Shown here one piece after another: positions 47,394 to 56,995 of a stretch of 64,000 nt of DNA (within the stretch, counting starts at the first letter, position 1; the number at the start of each line of letters is the position of its first letter). The stretch is from Armatimonadota bacterium (lineage in GTDB: Bacteria > Armatimonadota > DTGP01 > JAKQQT01), in assembly GCA_036504095.1 (NCBI GenBank), contig DASXVS010000043.1:121340-185339 (forward strand), in the 5' to 3' direction. The notes under the pieces are model-generated. The model had not been told where the DNA came from and ran no database searches. It saw only the letters and a program-made list of their open reading frames with translations. A program made the translations under genes and the position numbers.

Positions 47394-47536
47394 TGGGTTG
47401 TCCGGGTGAGGAAATCGATTGCCGGCACGGCTGACGCAGGAGTCAGCCGCCTGTCTTTGCTACCTCCCGGAACACAACGGAGGAGGTGCCGGTTCCAGTA
47501 GCCACCGGCACGGCCACCCGCGTCCCGACACCGCGT

Positions 47537-48268
47537 TCAGGCGGACTTGCGGCGTCGGATCAGGGCAAGAAGCGGCAGGGCGCCGACGGCCAGCAAAGCC
47601 ACGGAGCGGGGTTCGGGAATAGACTGGCTGGAACCGCTCCGCCACCAGAAGGGCACGAACAGGCGATGGCTGCTCACGGCGCTGACAGGGACATCCGCGA
47701 ACGCCGTTGACAGCGGAAGCTCGTACGGCGCTTCAGACAGGAATCCGGACTCTGTTTCATACGGAATTACGAGGCCCGCGTAACGCCGCCTCGACTCGGA
47801 ACTCGGCTTGACCTTCGCCACGCGGTAAGGCTTGGGCACGAATTTGAGGTGCGAGAGGAACGGGTTGCCGCACCGGGAGTGCAGCACCGGTGTGCCATCG
47901 CGAAGCGCGATCACGCGCTGGCCCTTGCGCATCGTCTTGAGTTTGGCGTATTTCCGGCCGTCCTTGCCGGCCATCCAGACGGTATACGGGCGCGTGGCGG
48001 GGATCACCGCTTCCACGAGGCCGGTGCGGAAGTAGGTCATCAGGTCCTGGCGAGACATGTGGAAGTGGTTGGCGTAACGGTCCTGTAGCTTTGGGCTCCC
48101 CTCCAATTGCTTCATCACACCCTGGACCGTGCCCGGCTGTTTCGGCAGGAAGGAGTAGGGCGGCGATGGCAGCGCCTTGGCCGGTCGCGCGCCCACGACA
48201 GTCTTAGCGGAAGCTGGAGACGCTGCGCACGAGGCTATCAGCGCGAAGGATATCAGTGCGCGATTCAT
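47537..48268 (-). CDS. Secreted PEP-CTERM protein (243 aa)
   Basis: An N-terminal signal peptide (ALISFALIASCAASPASA) is followed by an unknown body containing YSFLPKQPGTVQGVM and RRRYAGLVIPYETESGF. The C-terminus has the PEP-CTERM sorting tripartite signal: IPEP, hydrophobic span SVALLAVGALPLLALI and basic end RRRKSA. Such proteins are cleaved by an exosortase and exported or anchored; no exosortase lies in this window. Its start overlaps the previous stop (ATGA), so it is coupled to 48265-49245. AAGGAAGG precedes the ATG. Confidence 0.82.
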   Translation of the reverse strand: MNRALISFALIASCAASPASAKTVVGARPAKALPSPPYSFLPKQPGTVQGVMKQLEGSPKLQDRYANHFHMSRQDLMTYFRTGLVEAVIPATRPYTVWMAGKDGRKYAKLKTMRKGQRVIALRDGTPVLHSRCGNPFLSHLKFVPKPYRVAKVKPSSESRRRYAGLVIPYETESGFLSEAPYELPLSTAFADVPVSAVSSHRLFVPFWWRSGSSQSIPEPRSVALLAVGALPLLALIRRRKSA

Positions 48269-49245
48269 GGTTTGCCTTCCTTGAGTTCTCCAACAGCGCC
48301 GGGACCGATTGCGGCGCCCGGCGTCTCAAACGGCACGGTCTCGGTGGATACGCTCGCGGCCGAAGGCACCTCCAGCGCAACCCTTCGCGCGGCCCCGATG
48401 CGGCCTTCCTTGTCCGTGCCCCACACCACTAACGTGATCGCGCCGGGGAGTAGGCCGGGAATACCCGGGGCGTTGCGGCGAAGTTTGATGCGGGTTGCGG
48501 TCGGAAGAATATCGGACTTGTGTATCTGGTTCCCGCCGCGGTAAAGCGCGTAGATGAAACCTTCCGCCGGGCCGGGTCCGCTGACGGCGAATATCACCGG
48601 GTCGGCGATCCGAACCGGGCTTCCCTTCGCGAGCGCGGCCTTGCCGGCGGGATCGTCGCACGAGAGCGAGACGGAGGGACCGCCCTGGGCCGGCGGCAAT
48701 GTCAGGACCGCGGGGTCCGGCGTGCTGGCAAGCGGCTCGACAATGGGGGCCTGAGGTGAGGCGCCCGGTGCGTGCGGATCGATGAAAAGCGTTACCGTTG
48801 CCGTCGCTGTGTGCGGGTTGCCGCCCTGCGTCTTGGCCCAGGCTTCCACGAAATGGTAGCCATCTTTGAGCGTGCCGGTGTCCAGTTGGGCGCTCCACGG
48901 CGCTGTCGTGCGCCGGCTGATTTCCTCATTGTCAACGCGAACACGGGACTCGGCGAGGTCGGCTCCGCCGAGGCACACGAAAACATTGAGAAGGACCTTG
49001 TCGCCCTTGTAGATGGGAAGGTCCGAACGCCAATAGGAAAAACCTAGTCCCGTGCGGTACGTTCGCAGTTCGCCCGATGGGGTTCGCACCTCGGGCACAA
49101 CCGCAACGCCGGGAACGTAATCTTCCGAATGCGCGGTGCCGGCAGAACACAGCAGTGCCGCCACGGCGGGCACCACTCGAAGGGCGCGCGGGGACACGCG
49201 GCAGTTCAGCATCTTCACTACGCGGCCAGGTCGCGTACGTAGCAT
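48265..49245 (-). CDS. Secreted protein with repeat beta domains, first gene of the PEP-CTERM operon
   Basis: The 326-aa product has a signal peptide (VVPAVAALLCSAGTAHS) and a beta-rich body with ALDTGTLKDGYHFVEAWAKT-type segments resembling extracellular Ig-like or PKD-like domains; family not assigned. GGAGG lies 7 nt before the ATG at 49245, supporting that start over the internal Met at 49212. It lies downstream of a structured leader (49257-49316). Secretion with the PEP-CTERM partner suggests a shared surface or matrix role, which is inference. Confidence 0.62.
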   Translation of the reverse strand: MLRTRPGRVVKMLNCRVSPRALRVVPAVAALLCSAGTAHSEDYVPGVAVVPEVRTPSGELRTYRTGLGFSYWRSDLPIYKGDKVLLNVFVCLGGADLAESRVRVDNEEISRRTTAPWSAQLDTGTLKDGYHFVEAWAKTQGGNPHTATATVTLFIDPHAPGASPQAPIVEPLASTPDPAVLTLPPAQGGPSVSLSCDDPAGKAALAKGSPVRIADPVIFAVSGPGPAEGFIYALYRGGNQIHKSDILPTATRIKLRRNAPGIPGLLPGAITLVVWGTDKEGRIGAARRVALEVPSAASVSTETVPFETPGAAIGPGAVGELKEGKP

Positions 49246-49256
49246 AATTCCACCTC

Positions 49257-49316
49257 CCTGGCACCGGCCAGGTTCAACTGGAGCAGAGCAAACACATCAA
49301 GGCCCATTCTTGATGT
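49257..49316 (-). promoter_or_regulatory. Structured leader with mutually exclusive hairpins upstream of 48265-49245
   Basis: On the minus strand three helices can be drawn: ACATCAAG/CTTGATGT (49294-49316), CCAG-TTGAAC-CTGG (49268-49281) and CCTGGC-CGGT-GCCAGG (49257-49272). The last two share 49268-49272, so they exclude each other. The final helix directly abuts the GGGAGG ribosome-binding site. This is the geometry of a riboswitch or translational attenuator; no known class is recognised. Confidence 0.45.
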
Positions 49317-49743
49317 ATGCCTGCTACCTCTCATTGTACAAGATTCGTGCCATCCGCCTCACAGCCGCTCAGTTCGTGCGGTAGGGCACACGACTTTGAC
49401 CAGGTCTTTGCGACCCGACGGGGCGGCGGCAGGTGTATTGGCACGAAATACATAAATCCATGTGTACTAATTGTCGGATTCCGGGAGATCGAAACATATG
49501 TATGGATCAGAGCTCTTGCTTTGGCCCACGCAGAACCCTGCCGGCAGGCGTCAACTTGGTCATTGACTGCGGCGGTGCGCGCGTTGTTCTATCTGGGGGC
49601 GACGGGCCGAGGAGGCAAGGTTGCGAGTGGGAACGGGGAACGTGCCGACCCGGCGGCGCGCGGGCGAATTCGCTGCGAAGGAGAGTGCAAAGTGCCCCTT
49701 CGGACACTCATCATTCATCACTCCGCATTCATCACTTCGGAGG
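49317..49743. other. Non-coding stretch between lepA and the PEP-CTERM operon
   Basis: About 430 bp between genes on the same strand. Open frames overlap in all directions but lack ribosome-binding sites. The part at 49690-49740 has phrases ATCATTCATCACTCC / ATTCATCACTTC, a short imperfect tandem repeat. Confidence 0.45.
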
Positions 49744-51552
<1,809 letters not shown>

Positions 51553-51560
51553 AAATCCCC

Positions 51561-51586
51561 AAAAAAGCCGCCCGAACGGACGGCTG
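51561..51586 (-). terminator. Terminator-like hairpin in the lepA leader
   Basis: On the minus strand AGCCGTCC-GTTC-GGGCGGCT is followed by five more T (six in a row with the stem end), then GGGGATTT and the lepA ATG. The only gene upstream on this strand is lepA itself, so this acts inside the lepA 5' leader. A possible -10 TAGAAT (51598-51603) lies just upstream. Confidence 0.65.
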
Positions 51587-51662
51587 AGTTCCCCTCTATT
51601 CTACCAGATTGGCGGACTGTCTGGAAACGTTGTAATGATTTGGATTGACAGGGCACTCATCC

Positions 51663-51702
51663 AACGCGGAGGAACGCGGAGGAACGCGGAGGAACGCAGA
51701 GG
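51663..51702. repeat. Four tandem 10-bp units GGAACGCGGA
   Basis: Units at 51661, 51671, 51681 and 51691; the first has CC and the last GCAGA. Lies in the divergent lepA / beta-helix spacer. Confidence 0.8.
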
Positions 51703-51803
51703 TTTCGCGGAGGGAATGCTATTGGCCCGGATGGCGTTCCGCGTAGCACAATAGGGGCAGAAACGTCCGCTTGATCCCATCACTGTCAAAGAGGTACGAA
51801 ACG

Positions 51804-54620
51804 ATGCGACTTTACCTGGCTGCCACCTTGTTCGCGCTGAGTGTGTTCGGCGCCCGCGCGGAAATCGTATTCGTAAACCCTAAGGCGACCGGCACGCCTC
51901 ACGACGGTAGATCGTGGGGTACGGCGTTTCTTACCATTCCCCAGAATTACACGCCCGGCACCGAGGTCTGGGTGGCCGCAGGCGTGTACTCCGGCCGGTA
52001 TACGTTTGGCGCAGGGATGTCGTATTACGGAGGCTTTGCCGGCACGGAGACTTCGCGTGACCAGCGGGACTGGGTCCGCAATAAGACCGTTCTGGACGCC
52101 GCTGGAACGCCGTCCTGCTTCTCGACCAGCAAGGGTTCAGGACGCGATACTGCCGTTGACGGGTTCACCATCAGGCACGTTGTGAACCACAGTGCCTCTC
52201 CTCTCGGCGCCGTGGTCTGCTATGGCGCGACAGTCCTGCGCCATCTCACTATCAGCGGTCTGGATATGTGGCCGGGTGCATCGGTGATATACGTGATGAA
52301 GGGCGCCAACCCGCTCATTCAGGACTGCGTTATCACTTCGAATCCCACGGACGCCATCTGGTGCGCGGACGGTTCAGCGTCGGAGATCCGGGGCTGCCTC
52401 CTTCGCGACAACGACGGGATCGGAATCTACGCGGGCAACGGCGACCTGGTTGCCGTGGGCAACTTGATCTCCGGCGGCACGTACGGTACCGGCATCGAGG
52501 CGTATGTTGGCACGGTTGCCATCGAAGGCAATGTCGTGCAGGGCAACGCGGACCGGGGCGTTGTAGTGTACGACTGCACCGGCCACGTGACCAGCAATCG
52601 GATCATAGGCAACGCCGGTTCGGGTGTTTCGGTCAGTGGGGATAGCATGCTAGTCGCCAACAACCTGATCGCGGACAACCGGTCGCCGTGGAGCTACACC
52701 GGAGGTATCTTCTGCGGAGGCGGCTCGCCGCAGATCGTGAACAACACGATTGTGGGCAACGGTGGTCCCGTCGGGGCTGGCGGAATCTACGTTGTTGACG
52801 AGAATCGCAGCCTTACTTCGAAGCCGTTCGTGGCCAACAATCTCGTCGCGTTCAATGATGCAGGGGTGGTGAACGGTTACTACCCGGCGTCGCCTGTCCT
52901 CAGCCACAACTGCGTGTTCGGAAACGGTGCCGATTACGTGGACCTGGCCGATGCGACGGGCAAGGATGGGAATATCAAGGCTGATCCGCGACTCGCCCTG
53001 CCGGATTTCGGCAACTTCCATATCCAGCCGGACTCGCCGTGCCGCGGCGCGGGCGACGTGGGATCGGCTCCAGGCTGGCCGGATATTGACGGCCAACCGC
53101 GCGTCCAAAACGGGGCCGTGGACATCGGCGCCGATGAATCCGGCGGAACGCTCTGGCCCTCAAGCCCGATCGTCGTACGCGTCAAGCTGGGCGGCAATGA
53201 TGCCAACGACGGCTCCTCATGGTCGCTCGCCAAGCGCACCGTTCAGGGCGGCATCGACGCGCTTGCCACCGCAGGCGGCGGACAGGTATTCGTTGACGGC
53301 GGCGTGTATTCCGAGCGGATTCGCTTGGGTCCTTATACCCGATTGCGATCCGCCGTCAACCGTTTTGGGGGCCTCTTGCCGCACCCGATCATTGACGCCG
53401 GAGGCCTCGGCGCAGCACTCACGATTTCCGCCGGAGGCGCCCGCACGATGGTAGACGGGTTCGAGTTCCGTAACGGAAGCGCCGTCAACGGCGGCGGCAT
53501 ATCTATCGGGGCGGGGTCGTCCGCCGAGATTCGCGACGTCAACATCACGAATTGCGCGGCGAGCTCATCAGATCCCGACGTCTACAGCCACGGCGGCGGC
53601 ATCAGCGCAAACTCATCCACGCTCACGCTGAAGGACTGCGCCATCTCAAACTGCCAGGCCCGCATTGGCGGCGGGCTTTATGCTCGGTTGTCCAGCGTTT
53701 CCGCAAGCCGTTGCGCATTCGTCAACAATGATGCGGTCACCGAGAACGACCAAGTTGGCGGTGGCGGCGGGATCTTTTCCTCAGGAAGTGCGATCCTGGA
53801 GCAGTGTACGTTCATCGGCAATACGGCCACGGGCGGGGGAGGAGGCGGGTCCCTGAACTCCCTCACCGGGGGACCGAGTTCTATCAGCCGGTGCACCTTT
53901 GCCGACAACTCAGCAGGTGTGTCCGGGGGCGGTATGATCGTCGCGTTCGGCGGCCAGGATGTCAGGGTCGCTGATTCGCTGTTCGCGCGGAACAAGGCGG
54001 GAAAAACGGGCGGCGGCTTGTACCTGCCGTTTGGGATTGGACGCGTTGTCGGCAACACGTTCACCGGCAACCAGGCTTCGTTCGGCGGAGGAATGGCTTT
54101 GGTAAACGGCCGTCCCGCCATCGAGAACAACATTTTGGCGTTCAACTCTTCGGGCATCGATGGCGGTTCGGAATACGGTTGGTATTCTGATGATACCTAC
54201 TGGCACGGCAAGTTCAACTGCGTCTTTGGAAACGCGGGAGGCGACTACGCAGGCCCGGGGCACCCGCTGGACGGCAACGGCAACATCCACGTGGATCCGC
54301 TGTTCGCCAACGCCGCCACCGGAGACTATCGGCTCCAGTCCGCATCGCCTTGCGTGGATGCTGGTGATCTCGCGGTAGCGCTGCCCGGTGAAACCGACCT
54401 GGACGGCTCGCCCCGGGTCAGGGGACGGAGCGTGGACATCGGGGCATTGGAATCGCCCTACACGACGCCAACTTTACGGTGGCCGGACGCCTGGCGCGCC
54501 CTCGGGATCGCAGCGGGCCTGGCGGCAGCCAACCTTACCGATTCCTCCATCGATATCGACCGGTCTGGCCGCGTGGATTTGCGCGATGTGGTCGCGATCG
54601 TCCGAATACTGACTCGGTAG
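51804..54620 (+). CDS. Secreted right-handed beta-helix protein with choice-of-anchor-type ends and dockerin-like C-terminus
   Basis: The 938-aa product has a signal peptide MRLYLAATLFALSVFGARA. Two tandem modules follow, each opening with a V-(N/R)-x-x-(A/G)-x-(G/D)-x-(N/D)-D-G-x-S-W phrase (VNPKATGTPHDGRSWGTAF; VKLGGNDANDGSSWSLA). Each runs through N-x-(I/F)-x-x-N-type parallel beta-helix rungs and closes with SPC-(R/V)-(G/D)-AGD-(V/L)...DIDG/DLDG-x-PRV-x-x-G-x-VDIGA. The C-terminus (SSIDIDRSGRVDLRDVVAIV) is a dockerin-like calcium loop. Such proteins bind or degrade polysaccharides, but no catalytic residues are evident. GAGG lies 9 nt upstream. Confidence 0.78.
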   Translation: MRLYLAATLFALSVFGARAEIVFVNPKATGTPHDGRSWGTAFLTIPQNYTPGTEVWVAAGVYSGRYTFGAGMSYYGGFAGTETSRDQRDWVRNKTVLDAAGTPSCFSTSKGSGRDTAVDGFTIRHVVNHSASPLGAVVCYGATVLRHLTISGLDMWPGASVIYVMKGANPLIQDCVITSNPTDAIWCADGSASEIRGCLLRDNDGIGIYAGNGDLVAVGNLISGGTYGTGIEAYVGTVAIEGNVVQGNADRGVVVYDCTGHVTSNRIIGNAGSGVSVSGDSMLVANNLIADNRSPWSYTGGIFCGGGSPQIVNNTIVGNGGPVGAGGIYVVDENRSLTSKPFVANNLVAFNDAGVVNGYYPASPVLSHNCVFGNGADYVDLADATGKDGNIKADPRLALPDFGNFHIQPDSPCRGAGDVGSAPGWPDIDGQPRVQNGAVDIGADESGGTLWPSSPIVVRVKLGGNDANDGSSWSLAKRTVQGGIDALATAGGGQVFVDGGVYSERIRLGPYTRLRSAVNRFGGLLPHPIIDAGGLGAALTISAGGARTMVDGFEFRNGSAVNGGGISIGAGSSAEIRDVNITNCAASSSDPDVYSHGGGISANSSTLTLKDCAISNCQARIGGGLYARLSSVSASRCAFVNNDAVTENDQVGGGGGIFSSGSAILEQCTFIGNTATGGGGGGSLNSLTGGPSSISRCTFADNSAGVSGGGMIVAFGGQDVRVADSLFARNKAGKTGGGLYLPFGIGRVVGNTFTGNQASFGGGMALVNGRPAIENNILAFNSSGIDGGSEYGWYSDDTYWHGKFNCVFGNAGGDYAGPGHPLDGNGNIHVDPLFANAATGDYRLQSASPCVDAGDLAVALPGETDLDGSPRVRGRSVDIGALESPYTTPTLRWPDAWRALGIAAGLAAANLTDSSIDIDRSGRVDLRDVVAIVRILTR

Positions 54621-54635
54621 ACTAGACTGAGGCCT

Positions 54636-54986
54636 ATGATCTACCTCATTACGGACAACATCCTGTTCTCCAGCAAGATAATGGCGAACCTCAACGCTAA
54701 CGCCCTCGAGGTCATGTCTTTCGCCGCCCCAGCTCCGCTACGCGCTGCCATCGCAGAGAAGCAGCCTGTCTGCGTGCTTGTGAACCTCAACGCCCGAACC
54801 TATGACGCCATCGAACTCGTCAAGGAGTTGAAGGCGGCCGGACACACGGTCGTGGCCTTCTGCGGCCATTCGGATACAACGACCCGCGAGGCAGGCGTCG
54901 CCGCCGGCGCGGATAAGGTGATCGCCAACAGCGCCATCACGATGAATGCCGCCGGCGCCCTCAAAGATGCCGGCGTGCTGAGCTGA
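54636..54986 (+). CDS. Receiver-like protein without the phospho-acceptor Asp (116 aa)
   Basis: The product is a stand-alone CheY-like alpha/beta fold: strand IYLITDN, helix, strand VCVLVNLN, helix, strand TVVAFCGHSDTTTREAG and A-G-A-D-K-V-I. At the end of strand 3 the position of the phospho-acceptor Asp is Asn (LVNLNART), and the usual strand-5 Lys-Pro is absent. It therefore cannot be phosphorylated in the normal way. Such pseudo-receivers act as dimerisation or binding modules. It follows the beta-helix gene by 15 bp and may be co-transcribed with it. Confidence 0.6.
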   Translation: MIYLITDNILFSSKIMANLNANALEVMSFAAPAPLRAAIAEKQPVCVLVNLNARTYDAIELVKELKAAGHTVVAFCGHSDTTTREAGVAAGADKVIANSAITMNAAGALKDAGVLS

Positions 54987-55043
54987 GGGAAAACGGGGGA
55001 GGCGCGACACCCAGGTCGCGCCTCCCCCTGCCGGTACCACGCG

Positions 55044-55484
55044 TCAGCGTTTCGCTTCGCGCCGGCTATTCGGCGCCGCGTAGCCGCTGTACATGGTCGG
55101 CCTCGCCTGGGGCAGGGCCGCGCGAAGTCTGGACACCCATTCGTGAGCGAGTGCCTTCGTGGTGGTTTTATCCGCCGCAGCGTCATTGCTTGTGACGTCG
55201 ATCAGCAGGCTGTTCCCCACGTAAATGGCATGACCACTCGCTTGTTCGCGCACCCGGATATTGTCCGGCGTCAGCCGTTCATATCCCAGGATATAAGCGA
55301 GGCGGTCATTCATCAAGTCCACGCGCTTCGTGGCGGACAGATCCGCGGCCGGCGCGCGCACGATGAAGCAAAGACTGTTCGCCACCACGCATTTGTTCTG
55401 CATGGTGTAATCGCTTGCCGGTTGCGCAACGGCTTTTCCCGCTGCCAAAGTCAGTGCAACCGCTCCCATCAACAGCACCTTCAT
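55044..55484 (-). CDS. Small secreted protein (146 aa)
   Basis: The signal peptide is MKVLLMGAVALTLAAGKAVAQ. The mature part contains KCVVANSLCFIVRAPAA (two Cys that could bond) and KRVDLMNDRLAYILGYE, then TPDNIRVREQASGHAIYVGN. A small beta-alpha secreted protein of unknown function. GGAGG lies 5 nt before the ATG at 55484; the GTG two codons earlier is less likely. Lone gene between converging and non-coding sequence. Confidence 0.6.
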   Translation of the reverse strand: MKVLLMGAVALTLAAGKAVAQPASDYTMQNKCVVANSLCFIVRAPAADLSATKRVDLMNDRLAYILGYERLTPDNIRVREQASGHAIYVGNSLLIDVTSNDAAADKTTTKALAHEWVSRLRAALPQARPTMYSGYAAPNSRREAKR

Positions 55485-55490
55485 GGTCAC

Positions 55491-56012
55491 CTCCGGTCAG
55501 ATGCCTCAAGGTACGCCGCGATGGCGTACCATTTAGAGATACCCCCGGTCGTGAGGAGGGTAATCATGGGGGGCGAAGGGGCGGAGGGGGCGATGGGGAG
55601 ACGCGGCGAGGGGGAGATTCCGGTGGCGTGGGCGTCTCGCCCGCGAAAGGCTGCTCCTGACATGCGCCGCCCGGTCCGCTGGACCCGCCAGTCGTAACTG
55701 GCGACTCTTCAAGGGATTTGCCCTCCGGGCCGTGGAATCCGCCTGCCCGGAGGGCAAATAACTGCTCAGTCGCCCGGATTCATCCAGCGGGTTCCGGCGC
55801 GTCCTGTATGCCCTTCTACACGCATCATTCCGAACACCCACGTCACTGCAGTGCATGGTTTTCCGACCGCGCCGCTGCTCGGAGGGACGCCAAACTGGGT
55901 GCGCTGCCGCCGGCATGATATAATCTGGTTAGGCAGCGAGTGTCAGCGCCATGCACCACCGATCAGGGACCTGGTAGGCTGGCATGCGGTTTCCAACGGC
56001 GCAAAGGGACCG
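55491..56012. other. Non-coding stretch before the toxin-antitoxin cluster
   Basis: About 520 bp. It holds two perfect inverted repeats (55686-55703, CGCCAGT-cgta-ACTGGCG; 55716-55759, ATTTGCCCTCCGGGC / GCCCGGAGGGCAAAT). Open frames here lack ribosome-binding sites. Confidence 0.5.
55716..55759. repeat. Perfect 15-bp inverted repeat with 14-nt loop
   Basis: ATTTGCCCTCCGGGC (55716-55730) and GCCCGGAGGGCAAAT (55745-55759). No T-run follows on either strand. Possibly a small palindromic element; the nearby IR at 55686-55703 may belong to it. Confidence 0.6.
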
Positions 56013-56213
56013 ATGATTGCGAGGCTACAAACCGTAGAGAAAGCGGTGGCAGAGTTGACTGCGGCGGAAATCGCGACTTTCCGGCGCTGGCTTGCGGAGT
56101 TCGACGCCTCGGTCTGGGACGACCAGATTGAAGCGGACGCATCCGCCGATAAGCTTGATCCTCTTGCAGATGGGGCTCGCGGTGATTATCACGATTGGAG
56201 GGCGCGGCAATGA
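56013..56213 (+). CDS. RelB/ParD-like antitoxin-type protein without an adjacent RelE toxin (66 aa)
   Basis: VEKAVAELTAAEIATFRRWL followed by A-E-F-D-A-S-V-W-D-D-Q-I-E-A-D and S-A-D-K-L-D-P-L-A closely follows a known antitoxin pattern (E-L-P-x-x-E-x-x-x-L-R-x-W-x-x-E-x-D-x-x-x-W-D-x-Q-(I/F)-E-x-D-x-x-x-G-K-L-D). Members normally pair with a RelE/ParE nuclease or gyrase poison, but none is adjacent here. The ATG at 56013 follows AGGGA by 3-4 nt. The stop overlaps the next ATG (CAATGA). Confidence 0.65.
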   Translation: MIARLQTVEKAVAELTAAEIATFRRWLAEFDASVWDDQIEADASADKLDPLADGARGDYHDWRARQ

Positions 56214-56443
56214 TCACGGTCAAGACAAGGGGTATAACCGAGGGGGACGGCACGCTGACGGTTTCCATCCCCACGCACCTGCGCGACACCGTCTTTGATG
56301 TCGTCATCACCCTGGACGCGGTTGAGCCCCAATCTCCCGCTGACTACCCGCCAGGGTTCATCGAGGCCACGTTCGGGTGTCTCCCGGAACTCGTCCGTTT
56401 GCCACAAGGCGAATCCGACACACGTGAGCCGCTTTCGTGCTGA
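56210..56443 (+). CDS. Probable VapB-type antitoxin partner of the downstream VapC (77 aa)
   Basis: A short protein with an AbrB-like opening strand pattern (ITVKTRGITEGDGTLTVSIP and VFDVVITLDAVEP), followed by a C-terminal tail that would bind a toxin. GGAGG lies 8 nt before the ATG. It overlaps the VapC start (GTG at 56437) by 7 bp, the usual coupling of antitoxin to toxin. Confidence 0.55.
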   Translation: MITVKTRGITEGDGTLTVSIPTHLRDTVFDVVITLDAVEPQSPADYPPGFIEATFGCLPELVRLPQGESDTREPLSC

Positions 56444-56841
56444 ACTACCTGCTCGACACTAATGCGTGCATCCGGTACCTTTCGGGCAGAAGCGAACTCC
56501 TGCGGGACAGACTGCGGGCTACACCTCCCGATCAGATAGCTGTTTGCACGGTGGTAATGGCGGAGCTGTTTGCTGGAGCGGGGAAGAGTAACAACCCGGA
56601 GAGCGCGCTAGCCAAGCAGCGATCTTTTTTATCCGCGTTCACGATGCTGGTGTTCGATGAGCGTGCCGCGGAAGCGTACGGGCACATCCGTTCCTATCTC
56701 GAACTTAACGGTACGCCAATCGGCCCCTATGATCTTCAGATCGCCGCAATTTCCGCTGCAAACAACCTCACTCTGGTCACGCACAACACGGGTGAGTTCT
56801 CCCGCGTACCGGGCCTTAGCATTGAAGACTGGGAAACCTAA
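56437..56841 (+). CDS. vapC: VapC-type PIN-domain ribonuclease toxin
   Basis: The 134-aa product has a PIN domain with the acidic catalytic set: Asp7 (LLDTNACI), Glu43 (VMAELFAG), Asp99 (GPYDLQIAA) and Glu120 (THNTGEFSRVPGL). VapC toxins cleave initiator tRNA or rRNA loops when not bound by antitoxin. Starts with GTG inside the antitoxin gene, so translation is coupled. A second antitoxin-like gene (56013) lies upstream in the same unit, an uncommon arrangement. Confidence 0.88.
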   Translation: MLNYLLDTNACIRYLSGRSELLRDRLRATPPDQIAVCTVVMAELFAGAGKSNNPESALAKQRSFLSAFTMLVFDERAAEAYGHIRSYLELNGTPIGPYDLQIAAISAANNLTLVTHNTGEFSRVPGLSIEDWET

Positions 56842-56995
56842 GCCGACTTCACCACTACGCGTTAAGCGAGTACCATAGACAACACTTTGTGGTTTATGCT
56901 CCTGTGGTTGATTCTCCGGTCCACCCCTCCCGGTTGACCGCTCCCCCCTGCATGCCCTAGCCTGAACGCGGCCCTTCGGGCCCCAGGAGTCCGGC

